A DNA stretch of 64,000 nt from RI-153 sp041391225 (GTDB lineage Bacteria > Chloroflexota > Anaerolineae > Caldilineales > Caldilineaceae), in the NCBI GenBank assembly GCA_041391225.1, contig JAWKOL010000002.1, positions 124,001 to 188,000 of the forward strand, read 5' to 3'. A program made the translations under genes and the position numbers. Within the stretch, counting starts at the first letter, position 1. The number at the start of each line of letters is the position of its first letter. Below, piece after piece: positions 1 to 11,259 of this stretch. The notes under the pieces were generated by a model that was not told the origin of the DNA, did not search any database, and saw only the letters and a program-made list of their open reading frames with translations.

Positions 1-406
1 ATTGATTTCCAGAATTGTCATCTCTTGCTCGGGCCTCCAATGTATAGTCACCAGGAGTTGATGGCGCATTAACTGAAAAAGTCCGCTCATATTCCTGCCC
101 GGTGTTGGTGCCATTTGCTACATCTTCACAGAGCCAATCTCCACCACTAGCCCCAGAAAGTACAAATCTGTATTCTACCGCCTCCAGGTCCTCACCGCTC
201 TGCACTGTAGTCGTGAACGTGACTTCGACTGCCCCCCCTGCCACAACAGGATCGGGGGTTGCCTGTACGCTGGAGCCTGTAAAAGCCAGTAGTGCCGTGG
301 CTCCGCCAATGATCAAGAGAGCGACAAGGAGAGTGATCGCCGATAGACGAATCACCGGTCGCCTTCTGAACTGAGTGATACGATTTCTGGTCAATAATCC
401 ATTCAT
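1..406 (-). CDS. Exported protein with Ig-like region, 5' part only
   Basis: The reading frame runs off the left edge, so only about 135 N-terminal residues are visible. The start is ATG at 406-404, with a purine-rich GGGGGAGAAG ribosome-binding site about 10 bases upstream. A basic N-terminus is followed by a hydrophobic segment near residues 22-45, which is a signal peptide or signal anchor. The exported part begins with a beta-rich stretch containing VEVTFTTTVQSGEDLEAVEY and then GDYTLEARARDDNSG, which look like an immunoglobulin-like or cadherin-like fold. Its base composition is lower in GC than most genes here. Function cannot be assigned without the missing part. Confidence 0.7.
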   Translation of the reverse strand, partial: MNGLLTRNRITQFRRRPVIRLSAITLLVALLIIGGATALLAFTGSSVQATPDPVVAGGAVEVTFTTTVQSGEDLEAVEYRFVLSGASGGDWLCEDVANGTNTGQEYERTFSVNAPSTPGDYTLEARARDDNSGNQ

Positions 407-682
407 AGTCACCGTCTTCTCCCCCTTTTTCAAAGGCCTGCCGTAATTTTTTGACCTAACAGCGATAAATCACGTATCTGAAATAAAAATCCACTTGGAT
501 TTATATAGCACCAAAGTACTACGTTTTCTATACCAATTAACTATAAAATCCATAAAAAAGTGCTGACACTTCGATTACAACTGCAATGTTGCGTTCTTCA
601 AGAAACGTCCCCCGGCAGTGGATACCGTAAGATCGCCTAAGATGACACTCTGTGGGGGTGTAATTCAAATCAGGGGCAAACA

Positions 683-744
683 GTGCCTGACACGGGCCAA
701 ACGCAGAGGCCGTGACCGGTCATTCACCGGCCCGTGCCAGGCAC
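683..744. repeat. REP-like inverted repeat (GTGCCTGACAC type)
   Basis: Arms 683-698 (GTGCCTGACACGGGCC) and 729-744 (GGCCCGTGCCAGGCAC) are inverted copies of 16 bases with one mismatch, separated by 30 bases that contain the palindrome GACCGGTC. The sequence resembles dispersed extragenic palindromes mobilised by Y1/RAYT-type transposases. No transposase is present nearby. Confidence 0.55.
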
Positions 745-795
745 CGTGGGTAGCGCATCCCCAACTTGAATTGCACCCTCTCCGTGGTACGTTGC

Positions 796-823
796 TTGCT
801 CTTGTCTGTGTGTGGGATATAAT
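796..823 (+). promoter_or_regulatory. Sigma70-type promoter for the solute-binding protein
   Basis: TTGCTC (796-801) and a perfect TATAAT (818-823) are separated by 16 bases. They lie about 90 bases before the ATG at 915. A short GGGGGAATCCCC palindrome follows the -10 box. Confidence 0.55.
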
Positions 824-914
824 GGGGGAATCCCCTAAGGTTGCGCCACGTAGCTGCTGCTCTCTACGAGACGCTTTCATATCCACCATCATTGGAATCA
901 CCAAGGAGACCCTC

Positions 915-2579
<1,665 letters not shown>

Positions 2580-2591
2580 TTGGGGATTGAG

Positions 2592-2714
2592 GATCGGGTT
2601 GAGGTTGTGAGTGTGGGATTGGGAAGCGGTTTGGTTAAGTAGAGATTAGGAGATTGGGGATCGGGTTGAGGCTGTGAGTGCGGGATTGGGAAGCGGTTTG
2701 GATGAGTAGAGATT
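2592..2714. repeat. Tandem direct repeat, about 67-base unit
   Basis: Two adjacent copies of a GATCGGGTTGAGG...AAGCGGTTTGG...AGTAGAGATT unit begin at 2592 and 2659 and differ at a few positions. They belong to the G-rich GATTGGGGATT family of intergenic sequence seen repeatedly in the window. The rest of 2580-3343 contains no credible gene. Confidence 0.75.
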
Positions 2715-2877
2715 GAGGGATTGGGCGAATCGGGATTCGTAGCGTTCGCAATCGTTCAATCGCAACAACGCCGCTGATTCCCTGGTCCGTACACAGACTC
2801 AGATCACCGCCTTATCCCTAATCTCAATGATTCACGATTTTAACGCGGAGTAGGCATCCTGCCCTGAAAGAAGCCTG

Positions 2878-2980
2878 TGACTCTACTGTAAAAAGGTCGC
2901 TCAAGCGCAAAAGTCCGACTTCTCTTCGGAGGAGAGCAACCGCAAATCACACAGAAGTCGGACTTTTCGCAGTGGAGTCA
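2878..2980. mobile_element. MITE-like element A, copy 1
   Basis: This 103-base element has terminal inverted repeats (TGACTCTACTG... and ...CAGTGGAGTCA) and an internal inverted repeat of AAGTCCGACTTCT. It is flanked by direct GCCTG, a possible 5-base target duplication. A nearly identical copy lies in inverted orientation at 5236-5338. There is no coding capacity. Confidence 0.7.
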
Positions 2981-2983
2981 GCC

Positions 2984-3053
2984 TGTGGACACGGATTGAG
3001 CAAAACACAGATCAAAGCAAAAGAATCCGTGTTTCCACCAATCCGTGTCCACA
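2984..3053. repeat. Inverted repeat TGTGGACACGGATTG
   Basis: Arms 2984-2998 and 3039-3053 are perfect 15-base inverted copies, with a further ATCCGTGT copy between them. The sequence directly abuts MITE-like element A. A related repeat abuts the second copy of element A at 5344-5460. Confidence 0.7.
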
Positions 3054-3080
3054 GCTTTCATCCGCCGTGGCGTGGCAGGG

Positions 3081-3153
3081 CGCATGAAAAACTCAGATGC
3101 CGGTTTGGCCTGAACAAGCTGCATCTGAGGATGCTCTCTCCGCAGCATTTCGT
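3081..3153. repeat. Stem-loop repeat B, copy 1
   Basis: CTCAGATGC (near 3092-3100) and GCATCTGAGGATGCTCTCTCCGCA (3121-3144) match, in reverse complement, the stem-loop elements at 59298-59394 and 63641-63737. A half copy (CACGATTTTAACGCGGAGTAGG) lies at about 2830-2860, so the A element region may have inserted into or near a B element. Confidence 0.6.
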
Positions 3154-3343
3154 GGACCGACCAAAGTATTAGTCTCTCAATCGCCCATTCCTCACGCTGC
3201 ACCCCATTCACACGCTCTACCCGATCCCCAATCTCTCAATCGCCCAATCCCCCAAGCTCTCCTCTCACCCAACCCGTCCGACCGAAGAGATCGCAACCTC
3301 AACGCGATCCCAATCACGAATCATGGATCACGAATCACCCACC

Positions 3344-4351
3344 ATGTCTCAATTCATACTGCGTCGCCTCGGCGGCTTGCTCTTCGTGATGTTTGGCGTT
3401 TCGATCTTGACCTTTTTCCTGGCGCAGGTGGTGCCGGTGGATCCGGCGGCCACGGCGCTGGGATCCAACGCGCGCGAGGAACAGATCGAGGCGTATCGAA
3501 AACAGATGGGGCTGGATCAGCCTGCTGCCGTGCAGTACGTCAACTATGTCACACGGCTCCTGCAAGGGGACCTGGGCCAATCGATCCGCACGCGCCGCCC
3601 GGTGATCGATGACCTGGCCGACTACCTGCCCGCCACCATCGAACTGGCCCTGGCCGCCATGATCATCACGATTCTCGTGGGGATTCCGCTGGGGATCATC
3701 GCCGCGCTCAATCGCAACACCTGGCTCGACGCCGGCGCCCGTGTGCTGGCGCTGATCGGGGGGGCAATGCCGATCTTCTACGTGGGGTTGGTGCTGCTGG
3801 GGATCTTCTACCGGCAGTTGCAGTGGCTGCCCGGCCCCGGTCGGCTCGACTCTACGCTCCAGCCACCACCCACAGTGACCGGCCTCTTCACCGTAGACGC
3901 GCTGATCGCGGGCGATTGGGCGATCTTCGGCAACGCCGCCTCGCACCTGATCCTGCCCGCGGTGACGTTGGGCCTCTATTCCACGGCAGCGTTGCTGCGC
4001 ATGACACGCTCGTCGATGCTCGAAGTGCTGGGGCAGGACTATGTGCGCACCGCCCGCGCAAAGGGGTTGGCCGAATGGGGCGTGATTGGGCGTCACGTGT
4101 TTAAGAACGCGCTGCCGCCGATCCTCACCATCGTCGGCATCCTTTTTGGCAGCCTGCTCAGCGGCGCTGTCCTCACCGAGACGATCTTCAGTTGGCCGGG
4201 TATCGGTCGCTACGCCACTACCTCGGTGACCACCCTCGACTACCCGGCGGTGATGGGGGTGACATTGGTGGCAGCCATCATCTACCCGCTCATGAACACG
4301 CTGGTGGATATCGGTTACTCTTTCCTCGATCCACGCGTGCGGGTGAATTGA
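3344..4351 (+). CDS. ABC transporter permease, DppB/OppB type
   Basis: This is the first of two inner-membrane permease subunits of a peptide-type importer. The protein has 335 residues, normal for the family. The start at 3344 (MSQFILRRLGG) matches the usual family N-terminus; an ATG 21 bases upstream is possible, and neither has a strong ribosome-binding site. Visible features are an N-terminal membrane helix (residues about 9-30), the conserved VVPVDPAATALG periplasmic start, further helices, and the EAA loop (GQDYVRTARAKGL...ALPPIL) that contacts the ATPase. It ends 2 bases before the next permease gene, so the two are translationally coupled. The family and the neighbouring lipoprotein gene indicate peptide or related uptake. 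Confidence 0.9.
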   Translation: MSQFILRRLGGLLFVMFGVSILTFFLAQVVPVDPAATALGSNAREEQIEAYRKQMGLDQPAAVQYVNYVTRLLQGDLGQSIRTRRPVIDDLADYLPATIELALAAMIITILVGIPLGIIAALNRNTWLDAGARVLALIGGAMPIFYVGLVLLGIFYRQLQWLPGPGRLDSTLQPPPTVTGLFTVDALIAGDWAIFGNAASHLILPAVTLGLYSTAALLRMTRSSMLEVLGQDYVRTARAKGLAEWGVIGRHVFKNALPPILTIVGILFGSLLSGAVLTETIFSWPGIGRYATTSVTTLDYPAVMGVTLVAAIIYPLMNTLVDIGYSFLDPRVRVN

Positions 4352-4353
4352 TC

Positions 4354-5222
4354 ATGCAGAATACGGTGACATTGCAGGCAAGCAGGAATAGATCGCCCCT
4401 GGCGCAGGTGTTGCGCAACCTGGGCAAAGAAAAGACGACGCTGATCGGGCTGGCTGTGGTTCTCCTTTTGTGGCGATTGCTCTGTCCGCCGTTGCTGGCG
4501 CCCTACGAACCATTGGCGCAGAACATCCCCGCCAGTTTGGCGCCACCGTCGCCCGAGCATTGGTTCGGCGCAGACAAACTGGGCCGCGACATTTTCAGCC
4601 GAATGATCTACGGTGCGCGCATCTCACTTTTTGTGGGGTTCGGGGTGGTGCTGATGGCGAGCAGTTTCGGCACGCTGGTGGGGATGTTGGCCGGCTACCT
4701 GGGCGGCTGGTGGGACGAGGCGTTGATGCGGGTAACCGATATCTTCTTCGCCTTTCCGAGCCTGATCCTGGCGATGGCGATTGCCGGCGTTGGGGCCGAG
4801 CCTGCAAAACGCGCTGATCGCCGTCGCCGTGGTGACGTGGCCGATCTATGCCCGTTTGGTGCGTGGGCAGGTGCTCACGCTGCGCAACCGAGAATTCGTG
4901 CAGGCGGCACACGCGGTTGGGGCGGGGCACGGGCTGATCCTGCGCCGTCACCTGCTGCCGAATACACTGTCACCGTTGCTGGTGCAGGCCAGTTTCGATG
5001 TAGGCACCACGATCTTGTCGGTGGCGGGGCTATCGTTCATCGGCTTCGGCGCAGCCACCCACACCCGAATGGGGCGTGATGATCAGTGAAGGGCGCAACT
5101 ACATCACCACCCATTGGTGGCTCACCTTCTTCCCCGCGCTGGCCATGCTCTTTGCCGTGGCAGGGTTCAACCTGGTGGGGGATGGGCTGCGCGATCTGCT
5201 GGATCCGCGGTTGCGGCGGTAG
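4354..5222 (+). CDS. ABC transporter permease, DppC/OppC type (two frameshifts)
   Basis: This is the second permease subunit, read in three frames. Frame 1 runs from ATG 4354 and has the OppC N-terminal helix and the motif HWFGADKLGRDIFSRM. It breaks near 4790, where LGPSLQNALIAVAVVTW continues in the next frame with the EAA loop (REFVQAAHAVGAG). It breaks again near 5050, where QPPTPEWGVMISEGR continues in the third frame to the stop at 5220-5222. The second break is restored by adding one GC (GGCGCAG to GGCGCGCAG). All conserved segments are present, so sequence error is more likely than real decay. No ATP-binding subunits follow; element A copy 2 begins 13 bases downstream. Confidence 0.82.
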
Positions 5223-5235
5223 TGCAGAGAATTTG

Positions 5236-5338
5236 TGACTCCACTGCGAAAAGTCCGACTTCTGTGTGATTTGCGGTTGCTCCCCTCCTGAGAGAAGTCG
5301 GACTTTTGCGCTTGAGCGACCTTTTTGCAGTAGAGTCA
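5236..5338. mobile_element. MITE-like element A, copy 2 (inverted)
   Basis: This 103-base element is almost identical to the reverse complement of 2878-2980, with ends TGACTCCACTG and CAGTAGAGTCA. It is flanked by direct TTTG, a possible target duplication. The two copies bracket the permease pair in opposite orientation. Confidence 0.7.
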
Positions 5339-5343
5339 TTTGT

Positions 5344-5460
5344 GGACAGGATCACACCAAACACGGATCTTTTTCAGATTGATCCGTGTTTGGTGTGATC
5401 CGTGTCCAATTTTATGCGCCTGATCCGTGTTTGGTGTGATCCGTGTCCACAATTTTATGC
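5344..5460. repeat. Inverted and direct repeat array GATCCGTGTTTGGTGTGATC
   Basis: Arm 5344-5369 is the near-perfect inverse of 5381-5407. The right arm plus AATTTTATGC is then repeated directly at 5421-5460. ATGCACCGTGG is also repeated just beyond (near 5457-5480). The array has no coding content. Confidence 0.65.
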
Positions 5461-5510
5461 ACCGTGGTTTATGCACCGTGGCGCAGCAAGTTGCATGGAT
5501 TACGAAGCTT

Positions 5511-7223
5511 CTAGGCCAAAACAGGTGACCGCACTTGCTTTGTCTGCGGCGAGGCCGCGCCACTGCTCCGGCTCACTGCCTCAGGGCGCGCTTCTGCGCC
5601 GTCCTCGTACAGCCGAAACTGATGGGCCAGGCCTTGAAGATCCGCGGCCAGTTGATCCAATCCTCTGGCTGCAATGCCGGTTTGGCCCACCTGTCGGCTC
5701 ACCTCGTCGGTGCTGGCCGCAACCTGGCTGGCCGAAGCGCTGTTCTCTTCAGAGATGGCAGACAATTCCTCAAACATCTGCAAAATCTGACGGCTACCGG
5801 CCGTGAGCTGTTGGGTGGCAGTGTTGTTGTCGTCGGTGACGTCGGCCACCTGCGCCAAGACATGCTGAAGCGCCTGGCTGCTGGCCTCCATTTGCGTCAT
5901 TGTCGTGGTCAGCGCCTGGATCGAAGTGGCGACCTGGGTCACCGCTTGCTGGATTTCGCCGAAACCAGATTGTGTGGAGTCGGCCAGTTCAAGCCCGCGT
6001 GCGACTTCGGCTCGGTTCTTGTCCATTGCGTTGATCGTTTGCGCCGTGGACTGCTGCATCGACTGGATCAGCGATGCGATCTCCGCCGTGGATCGGGTGG
6101 ACCGTTCGGCCAGCTTTCGCACTTCATCGGCGACGACGGCGAAGCCCTTGCCGTGTTCACCGGCGCGTGCGGCTTCGATGGCTGCGTTAAGTGCCAGAAG
6201 ATTGGTGCGCTCCGAAAGTTCGTCGATGGTGGCCACGATCACGCCGATCTGGCGGTTGCGCTCTTCCATTTCGGCCATGCGCTCGTTGACCTGATCCACG
6301 GCGTGGGCGATGGCGTTCATGCCTTCTATCGTCTCCTGCACCGTCTGGATCCCCGAATCAGCGGCCTGACGCGTGCGTTGCACGGCTTCCTCGCTCTGAG
6401 CAACCGCAGCGCGCACGTCGTGGATCGACTGACGCTGCGCTGCCTGTGTCTGCGCCGAATCGGCAACGGCGCGGCTCTGTTGTTGCGCGCCCAGGGCGAT
6501 CCGGTCGAGCTCATGATCGTGTTCGGTAAGTGCATGGCGCGCCGTCTCGATGGTATACGCCTGTTGCGAAGCGCCGTCAGCCACATTTGAGATGGTCTGG
6601 CTGATCTGCATGGTGGCTTCGCCTGCCTCCACAGCCCCACGCGACAACTGGGCCGAGGAGTGGGCTACTTCCGTGGCGTTGGTCTGCAATCGCTTGGCAA
6701 AATGGCGCAACGTCGCCACCAATTGCACAAAGGTCTTGCCCAGTGTGTCGTTTTCGCTGCGCGGATGGATATCGGCGCTGAGGTCGCCGTCTCCAATATG
6801 GGCGGCCATCGCGGACATCGTCCGCTGGTAGTCGAGCACCTGGTTCAGGGCAATGGTCAACTCACCGATCTCATCGCGTTGATGACAGTCGCACGCAACG
6901 TCCAGGTTGCCAGTGGCCATTTCTTCGCTGGCGGCAGCCAACTTGCGCACCGGCGACACGATCTGCCGGTAGATCACCAGGATCACGGTGACGGTGATCA
7001 CCGTCCCCAGGAGCGCCGCAATCCCAAGCGTCAACGGCGAAATGCCGAAACGCTCCAGCAGAAAAACATCTGCGCCACCTGTCATCAGCAACAGGCTGTT
7101 CCAGAACATCAACTTGATCAGGATGCTGTTGCCGAAATACCAACGCAATCCCAGCAACAGCAGGCCCAGGATCGTCACCGTGATGCCGCCCAGAAGAACG
7201 GCGTCGAGCAGAATTTTGAGCAT
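5511..7223 (-). CDS. Methyl-accepting chemotaxis protein
   Basis: This is a membrane chemoreceptor that would feed a CheA/CheW kinase array. The protein has 570 residues. The start is ATG at 7223-7221 because GGAGG lies 7 bases upstream; an extension to 7280 has no support. Hydrophobic segments lie near residues 6-28 and 60-84, with little periplasmic sequence between them, so ligand sensing may occur in the membrane or by a partner. A HAMP region follows (VSPVRKLAAASEEMATGNLD), then a long coiled-coil signalling domain with the conserved hairpin tip ERTNLLALNAAIEAARAGE and GFAVVADEVRKLAERS. No C-terminal CheR/CheB tether pentapeptide is present. No other chemotaxis genes are adjacent; a second receptor is at 42039. 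Confidence 0.92.
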   Translation of the reverse strand: MLKILLDAVLLGGITVTILGLLLLGLRWYFGNSILIKLMFWNSLLLMTGGADVFLLERFGISPLTLGIAALLGTVITVTVILVIYRQIVSPVRKLAAASEEMATGNLDVACDCHQRDEIGELTIALNQVLDYQRTMSAMAAHIGDGDLSADIHPRSENDTLGKTFVQLVATLRHFAKRLQTNATEVAHSSAQLSRGAVEAGEATMQISQTISNVADGASQQAYTIETARHALTEHDHELDRIALGAQQQSRAVADSAQTQAAQRQSIHDVRAAVAQSEEAVQRTRQAADSGIQTVQETIEGMNAIAHAVDQVNERMAEMEERNRQIGVIVATIDELSERTNLLALNAAIEAARAGEHGKGFAVVADEVRKLAERSTRSTAEIASLIQSMQQSTAQTINAMDKNRAEVARGLELADSTQSGFGEIQQAVTQVATSIQALTTTMTQMEASSQALQHVLAQVADVTDDNNTATQQLTAGSRQILQMFEELSAISEENSASASQVAASTDEVSRQVGQTGIAARGLDQLAADLQGLAHQFRLYEDGAEARPEAVSRSSGAASPQTKQVRSPVLA

Positions 7224-7363
7224 TGGGTCCTCCGATGGTGCTTGCCGGATCGACAACCGCCCGGCAGAAGGCAACTTCAATTGTCATGCACCTTTAGTTA
7301 TCGGAAAGGTAGCTCAACTAGCGTATCGGCAAATTGGTGGAACTGTTGGGGATTGGGGATTCT

Positions 7364-10300
7364 CTACTCCGCTCTGAGCTGCAACCAGACCATCGGCAAC
7401 AACATGCCGATGAACACGACGGGGATCACGCCCCAGGGGTAGAGTGTCATCTGTAGCCAGGTGCTGCCAGGCACCAGGCCCAACCCGTAGAGGATGTAGG
7501 CCAGCCAGCCGACCATCAACGCCCACAGCAGACGGTAGACCAACATTGCACGCGGCATCACCCGCACGAGGACAACCAACAGCAGCCCCAGCATGACCAA
7601 TTGGGTGATCCCTGCCAACGACAGTGTGAGCAGATCCACGCGGGCGTTGGGGCGCACAACCGCGGACGACGGCGCGGGGTTGACCGTGCCGTCACCGCTG
7701 ACCTGTCCTGTTTCGGGGTTGGTGGCGGCTTCTTCGCTGACGGCCAATGCCTCCGGTGTGGGTGCAAAAGTGGGCGCGACGGTCGGCGTCGGCATCACAA
7801 TTTCGATAGAGCCTTGCGTGTTCACCAGGATCAGTGTACTGGTACCCGCTTCGACGCTGCTGGCCGACACACGCAGAATGCCGCTTCGTTCCAGTGTAAT
7901 CGAGACACGCGCCCTGCCATTACGCGTGGGCATGGGATCGATGGGCAGCGCCAGTTCTTCTCCCTCGTAGATCAGCCGGAAGTTGACCTGTGTGCCGTCT
8001 GGTACCGGGTTGCCGTTGCGATCCACAACCACGCCCGTTTCCACAACGATGACATCGCCGATGGAGAGATCTGCCTGAATATCTGCCGTAGACGCTTCGG
8101 TGGTGGTGGTGGCGGCAGCAGTTGGGCCTGTGTCGGTATTGAGTAGATGCAGTTCGATGGTCTGCGCGGGATCAGGTTCCAGCCGCTCGATCAAGTTGTT
8201 GTAGCGGGTACCCGGTACGGCAACCGGCGGCGCGCCGCCTGCCTGCGTGGATCGGAAGATCGTGCGCACCGCCGCTTCGAGGAAGGGCTGTGTCTTGCTG
8301 TAGATGCCCAGATACGCAGTCAACTTGCTGATCTCGGTAGAGTCGAGGAAGTAGGGGGCATTGAGCGCCAATACGACAATCCGTTTGCCCAGCAGCCGGT
8401 CGCTGCGCAGGCGCAGGAATTGCTTCACGGCATCACTGCTCGGCGCCTGCGTCACATCGACGTCGAGCATAGCGAAGATCAACCAGTCCGCGGCGCCGAT
8501 GGCTTCTTCCACCTCCTGAGCGGCGGTTGTCGACGCCGTGTCGTTGAGGACGGCGTTCAACTGATCAAAGGTGAGGCTTTGCAGTTGCTCCGCCTGAATC
8601 TGGTTGGTGGCATCTGGGCCGTACAGCCGCAGCATCACCTGGGCCAGGGCGTCGGCTTCGAGGACAGGCTGTAGCGGGCAGTCCGCGCATTCGCGGTAGG
8701 TGCGGCTGTCGGTGAAGATGACGATCTGCTCTTCGGCCTGTGGCGCCGGGGGCAGTGGATCGGCCAGGCTGCGCGGATCGGGCGAGAGGATGGTCACCGC
8801 CGCGCGCCACCTGCCCCGCTACCGAGTGCGCCTCTTCGCGCGAGGCGCCGGTGAGGATACGCAAGGCGCGGCTCCCCGTCAGCACCTGCTGTATGGGGAT
8901 GTCGATGGCGCGTAGCGGCGTTGGCTGGGGTGTTGGTTCAGTTGTTGGCTCGGCAGTTGGTTCGGGCAGAGGTGTAGCTGTCTGCGTTGCATCTGCCACA
9001 GGCGTTGTTGCCAAAGACGCGGTGGTGGGTATTCCCGGCGTGGCCGTGGGCGACGAGGTCGGCGTCGGCACGGGCGTTTCTGCATCGGCGGGAACGTCTT
9101 CGGCGGTCGGCGGGGTGTCGTACATGCGCACTTTCAGGCGCAGGATGTGCAGCAACGAGCGGTCAACGCGTGCGGCGAATTCTGGATCGCTTGTATAGCG
9201 CTCGCGGAAGAAGAGGATCGTCTCTCGGATATTTGTGCGCGCATCTTCCCAATCACCGTCGAGTGAGAAATTCGCCAGGTAGAGCAGATCATTGCCTGCC
9301 TGAAACGCTTCCAGGGCCACGCGTCGGCGTGGGAATTCGGTGAGCGTGGGATCGTAGTAGCGCCGAATCGAGGGCACCCCCAACGCATCGCTCATGACAA
9401 CACCGCCCTGTGCGCGCCAGATCGCAAATTCATCCAGGGCGAGGATCGTCTCCAGTTCGGTGGCGAGGCTAATCGGCGGGGTGCGTTCGCGGCTGCCTTG
9501 GAAACTGCTGTAGCGCACATGCCCCGACATCAACCCGTCGGTGGCGGCGGGGTCGCCGTCAAAGCGCAGCAGCGAAGACGCCCGCTGTGTCACCGCGGCA
9601 AAGGGCTGCAATTCGGTGTGACGCAACTCCTGCAAGCTCTTCTGAATCGTGGCGACTTCTTCGTCGGGGCGGCGGTCGCTGCCGCCCTGCCCAGGGAAGT
9701 GGCCGGCGATGGTGGCAACGCGCCCATTGCCGCCGTCGTGGACGCCGGTGACGTAGGCTTGCCCCATCTTGCCCACCCAGAACGCGTCGCCCCCGAAACT
9801 GAAGATCCCCAAGCCGCCGGCTGGGTCCGGCCGTGGCTGATCGAGGACATCCAGCGACGGCCCGATCAGCATGTTGACGCCCACCGCGGCCAATTCTCGG
9901 CCCACGATGGCGCCCACCGACTGCGCCAGATCCGGGCTCCAGGTTGCGCCCAGCGCCATCTCCGGCGGCAGGTTTGTGAAACCGGAGCGCAGGCTCGAAC
10001 CAGGGTAACCGTCGCCGCTCTGTTCTACGCCGATCAACAACGGCAGGCGCGGCGATGTCTGTTGTAGTGGGTTCAAGTTGACGCCGGCCGATTGATTGAG
10101 CAGCACTTCAGGCGGATCCAGTGCTTGCGCTTCTGGCAACACGATATCGTAGGCCAGCCCTTGCAGTTGGTTCGTTAAGATCGCAATCTGGCGCGGTGCG
10201 TTGGGATCATCGTTGCGGAAATTGTCGTTCTGCGGATTGAGCACCACGCCGCCGACGCGGTATTCCTGGATCAATTCGGCGATGTCGCTGTTGGGATCTG

Positions 10301-10946
10301 CCGTGCCGCCCTGGAAATCGATCACGAAGAGCTGGCCGACCCGGTCCGCCACACTCATGCGGGCGATCATCTCGTTGATCTGCTGATCTAGGATGTCATC
10401 GGGGCCGGGGACGGGTGTGGGCGATGGCGTAGGTGTCAGCGTGAGCGCGTCTGCCGCCTGCACCGTGGCCGCGGCCTGGGCTGTGGCCGACGCTTTGGCC
10501 CAGATCGTCGCCGTGATCAGCACTGTACCGGACGGCACCGGCGGCGTCACCGTTCCGGTGATGGTCGGCGTGGTCAGCGTCAGCGGCGTGGCAAAGGTGA
10601 TCACCTCGCCGGCTGTCACCGATGGCGTCATCGATGGGGTTACCGAAGGCGTCAACGTTGGGGTTACCGAAGGCGTCATGGTTGGCGTGGGGCTAGGTGA
10701 AACCGTGCTGGTGGGTGAAGATGTCGCCGTGGAAGAAATCGTCTGCGTGGTGGTCAACACAGGCGAAGGCGTGGTCACTGGTCGCTCGGGGCTGGGTTGC
10801 GGATCCTGTGCGTAGACAGCGTGCGGCATACTGCCCGGGCGGGCGGCGCCACCGATTGTCAGAGCAGCAGAAATAGCAAGAGTATGCCACGGCGAGAAGG
10901 TAGACGGCGCACGGCGTGGCAGGCGTTGACGTAGCGGAAGGTTCAT
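7364..10946 (-). CDS. Glycoside hydrolase family 3 protein, membrane-anchored, Ig-like module (frameshift)
   Basis: This is a probable beta-N-acetylglucosaminidase-type GH3 enzyme on the cell surface, about 1190 residues. Order: signal peptide (cleavage after AVYAQ), a Thr/Pro/Ser-rich linker to about residue 190, and a GH3 catalytic domain with GHFPGQGGSD, the counterpart of the NagZ KHFPGHGD motif, and VVMSDALGV, whose Asp is the expected nucleophile. After a second Thr/Pro linker come a GH3 C-terminal-like domain, a bacterial Ig-like module (VVVDRNGNPVPDGTQVNF), and three C-terminal membrane helices. The frame breaks near 8800, and adding one GC to GCGCGGCGGTG restores it (RAAVTILSP). The NagZ-type motif is altered (Q for the second H), so activity is uncertain. 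Confidence 0.8.
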
Positions 10947-11034
10947 GGGATCCTATCGGAATGCGTCACGGTACAGTTGGCGCAGGCACAATTCGGGCGG
11001 GGGCAGGCCAGCGCATAGGCGATGATCTTTGTGC

Positions 11035-11064
11035 ATTGTACTTGGCGCAGGCAAAATGCGTCAA
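11035..11064 (-). promoter_or_regulatory. Promoter for the GH3 gene
   Basis: On the minus strand, TTGACG (11064-11059) and TACAAT (11040-11035) are separated by 18 bases, about 90 bases before the GH3 start. The site is divergent from the uvrB promoter. Confidence 0.55.
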
Positions 11065-11104
11065 TTGTGAAGGCTGTTTCCTGCTCCGGTGACCTGTACT
11101 TTGT

Positions 11105-11134
11105 TTGGACAAAATGGGGCGGAGCAGGTATACT
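11105..11134 (+). promoter_or_regulatory. Promoter for uvrB
   Basis: TTGGAC (11105-11110) and TATACT (11129-11134) are separated by 18 bases. They lie about 125 bases before the uvrB start. No LexA-type box was recognised with confidence. The 10947-11259 interval otherwise holds only the two divergent promoters. Confidence 0.55.
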
Positions 11135-11259
11135 ACCAGAGCAGCAAGAACTTTTGTTCGCATCCAAAGATTCCTCGTTCAGGTCAGGAATGGGCGGTGC
11201 CGTCCGTTCCGAATGGTGATCTTCACCAATGCCAAGATGACCACAGGAGACAGGCGCGT

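Larger units (their letters stand above)
407..914. other. Intergenic region with AT-rich block
   Basis: There is no convincing gene here. Bases 440-600 are markedly AT-rich against the GC-rich background and lie upstream of the minus-strand gene starting at 406, so they probably hold its promoter. The right half holds an inverted repeat and the promoter of the downstream solute-binding gene, listed separately. A long upstream extension of the binding-protein frame through this region is spurious, because it lacks a signal peptide. Confidence 0.6.

Noticed and set aside
618..914. N-terminal extension of the solute-binding protein to 618
   Set aside because: The extension is not conserved-looking, crosses a promoter and an inverted repeat, and would hide the lipoprotein signal that starts at 915.
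10590..10720. Possible CRISPR-like or minisatellite array (GTTACCGAAGGCGTCA repeats)
   Set aside because: The repeats are short, uneven and in frame inside the GH3 gene, where they encode a Thr/Pro/Ser linker.
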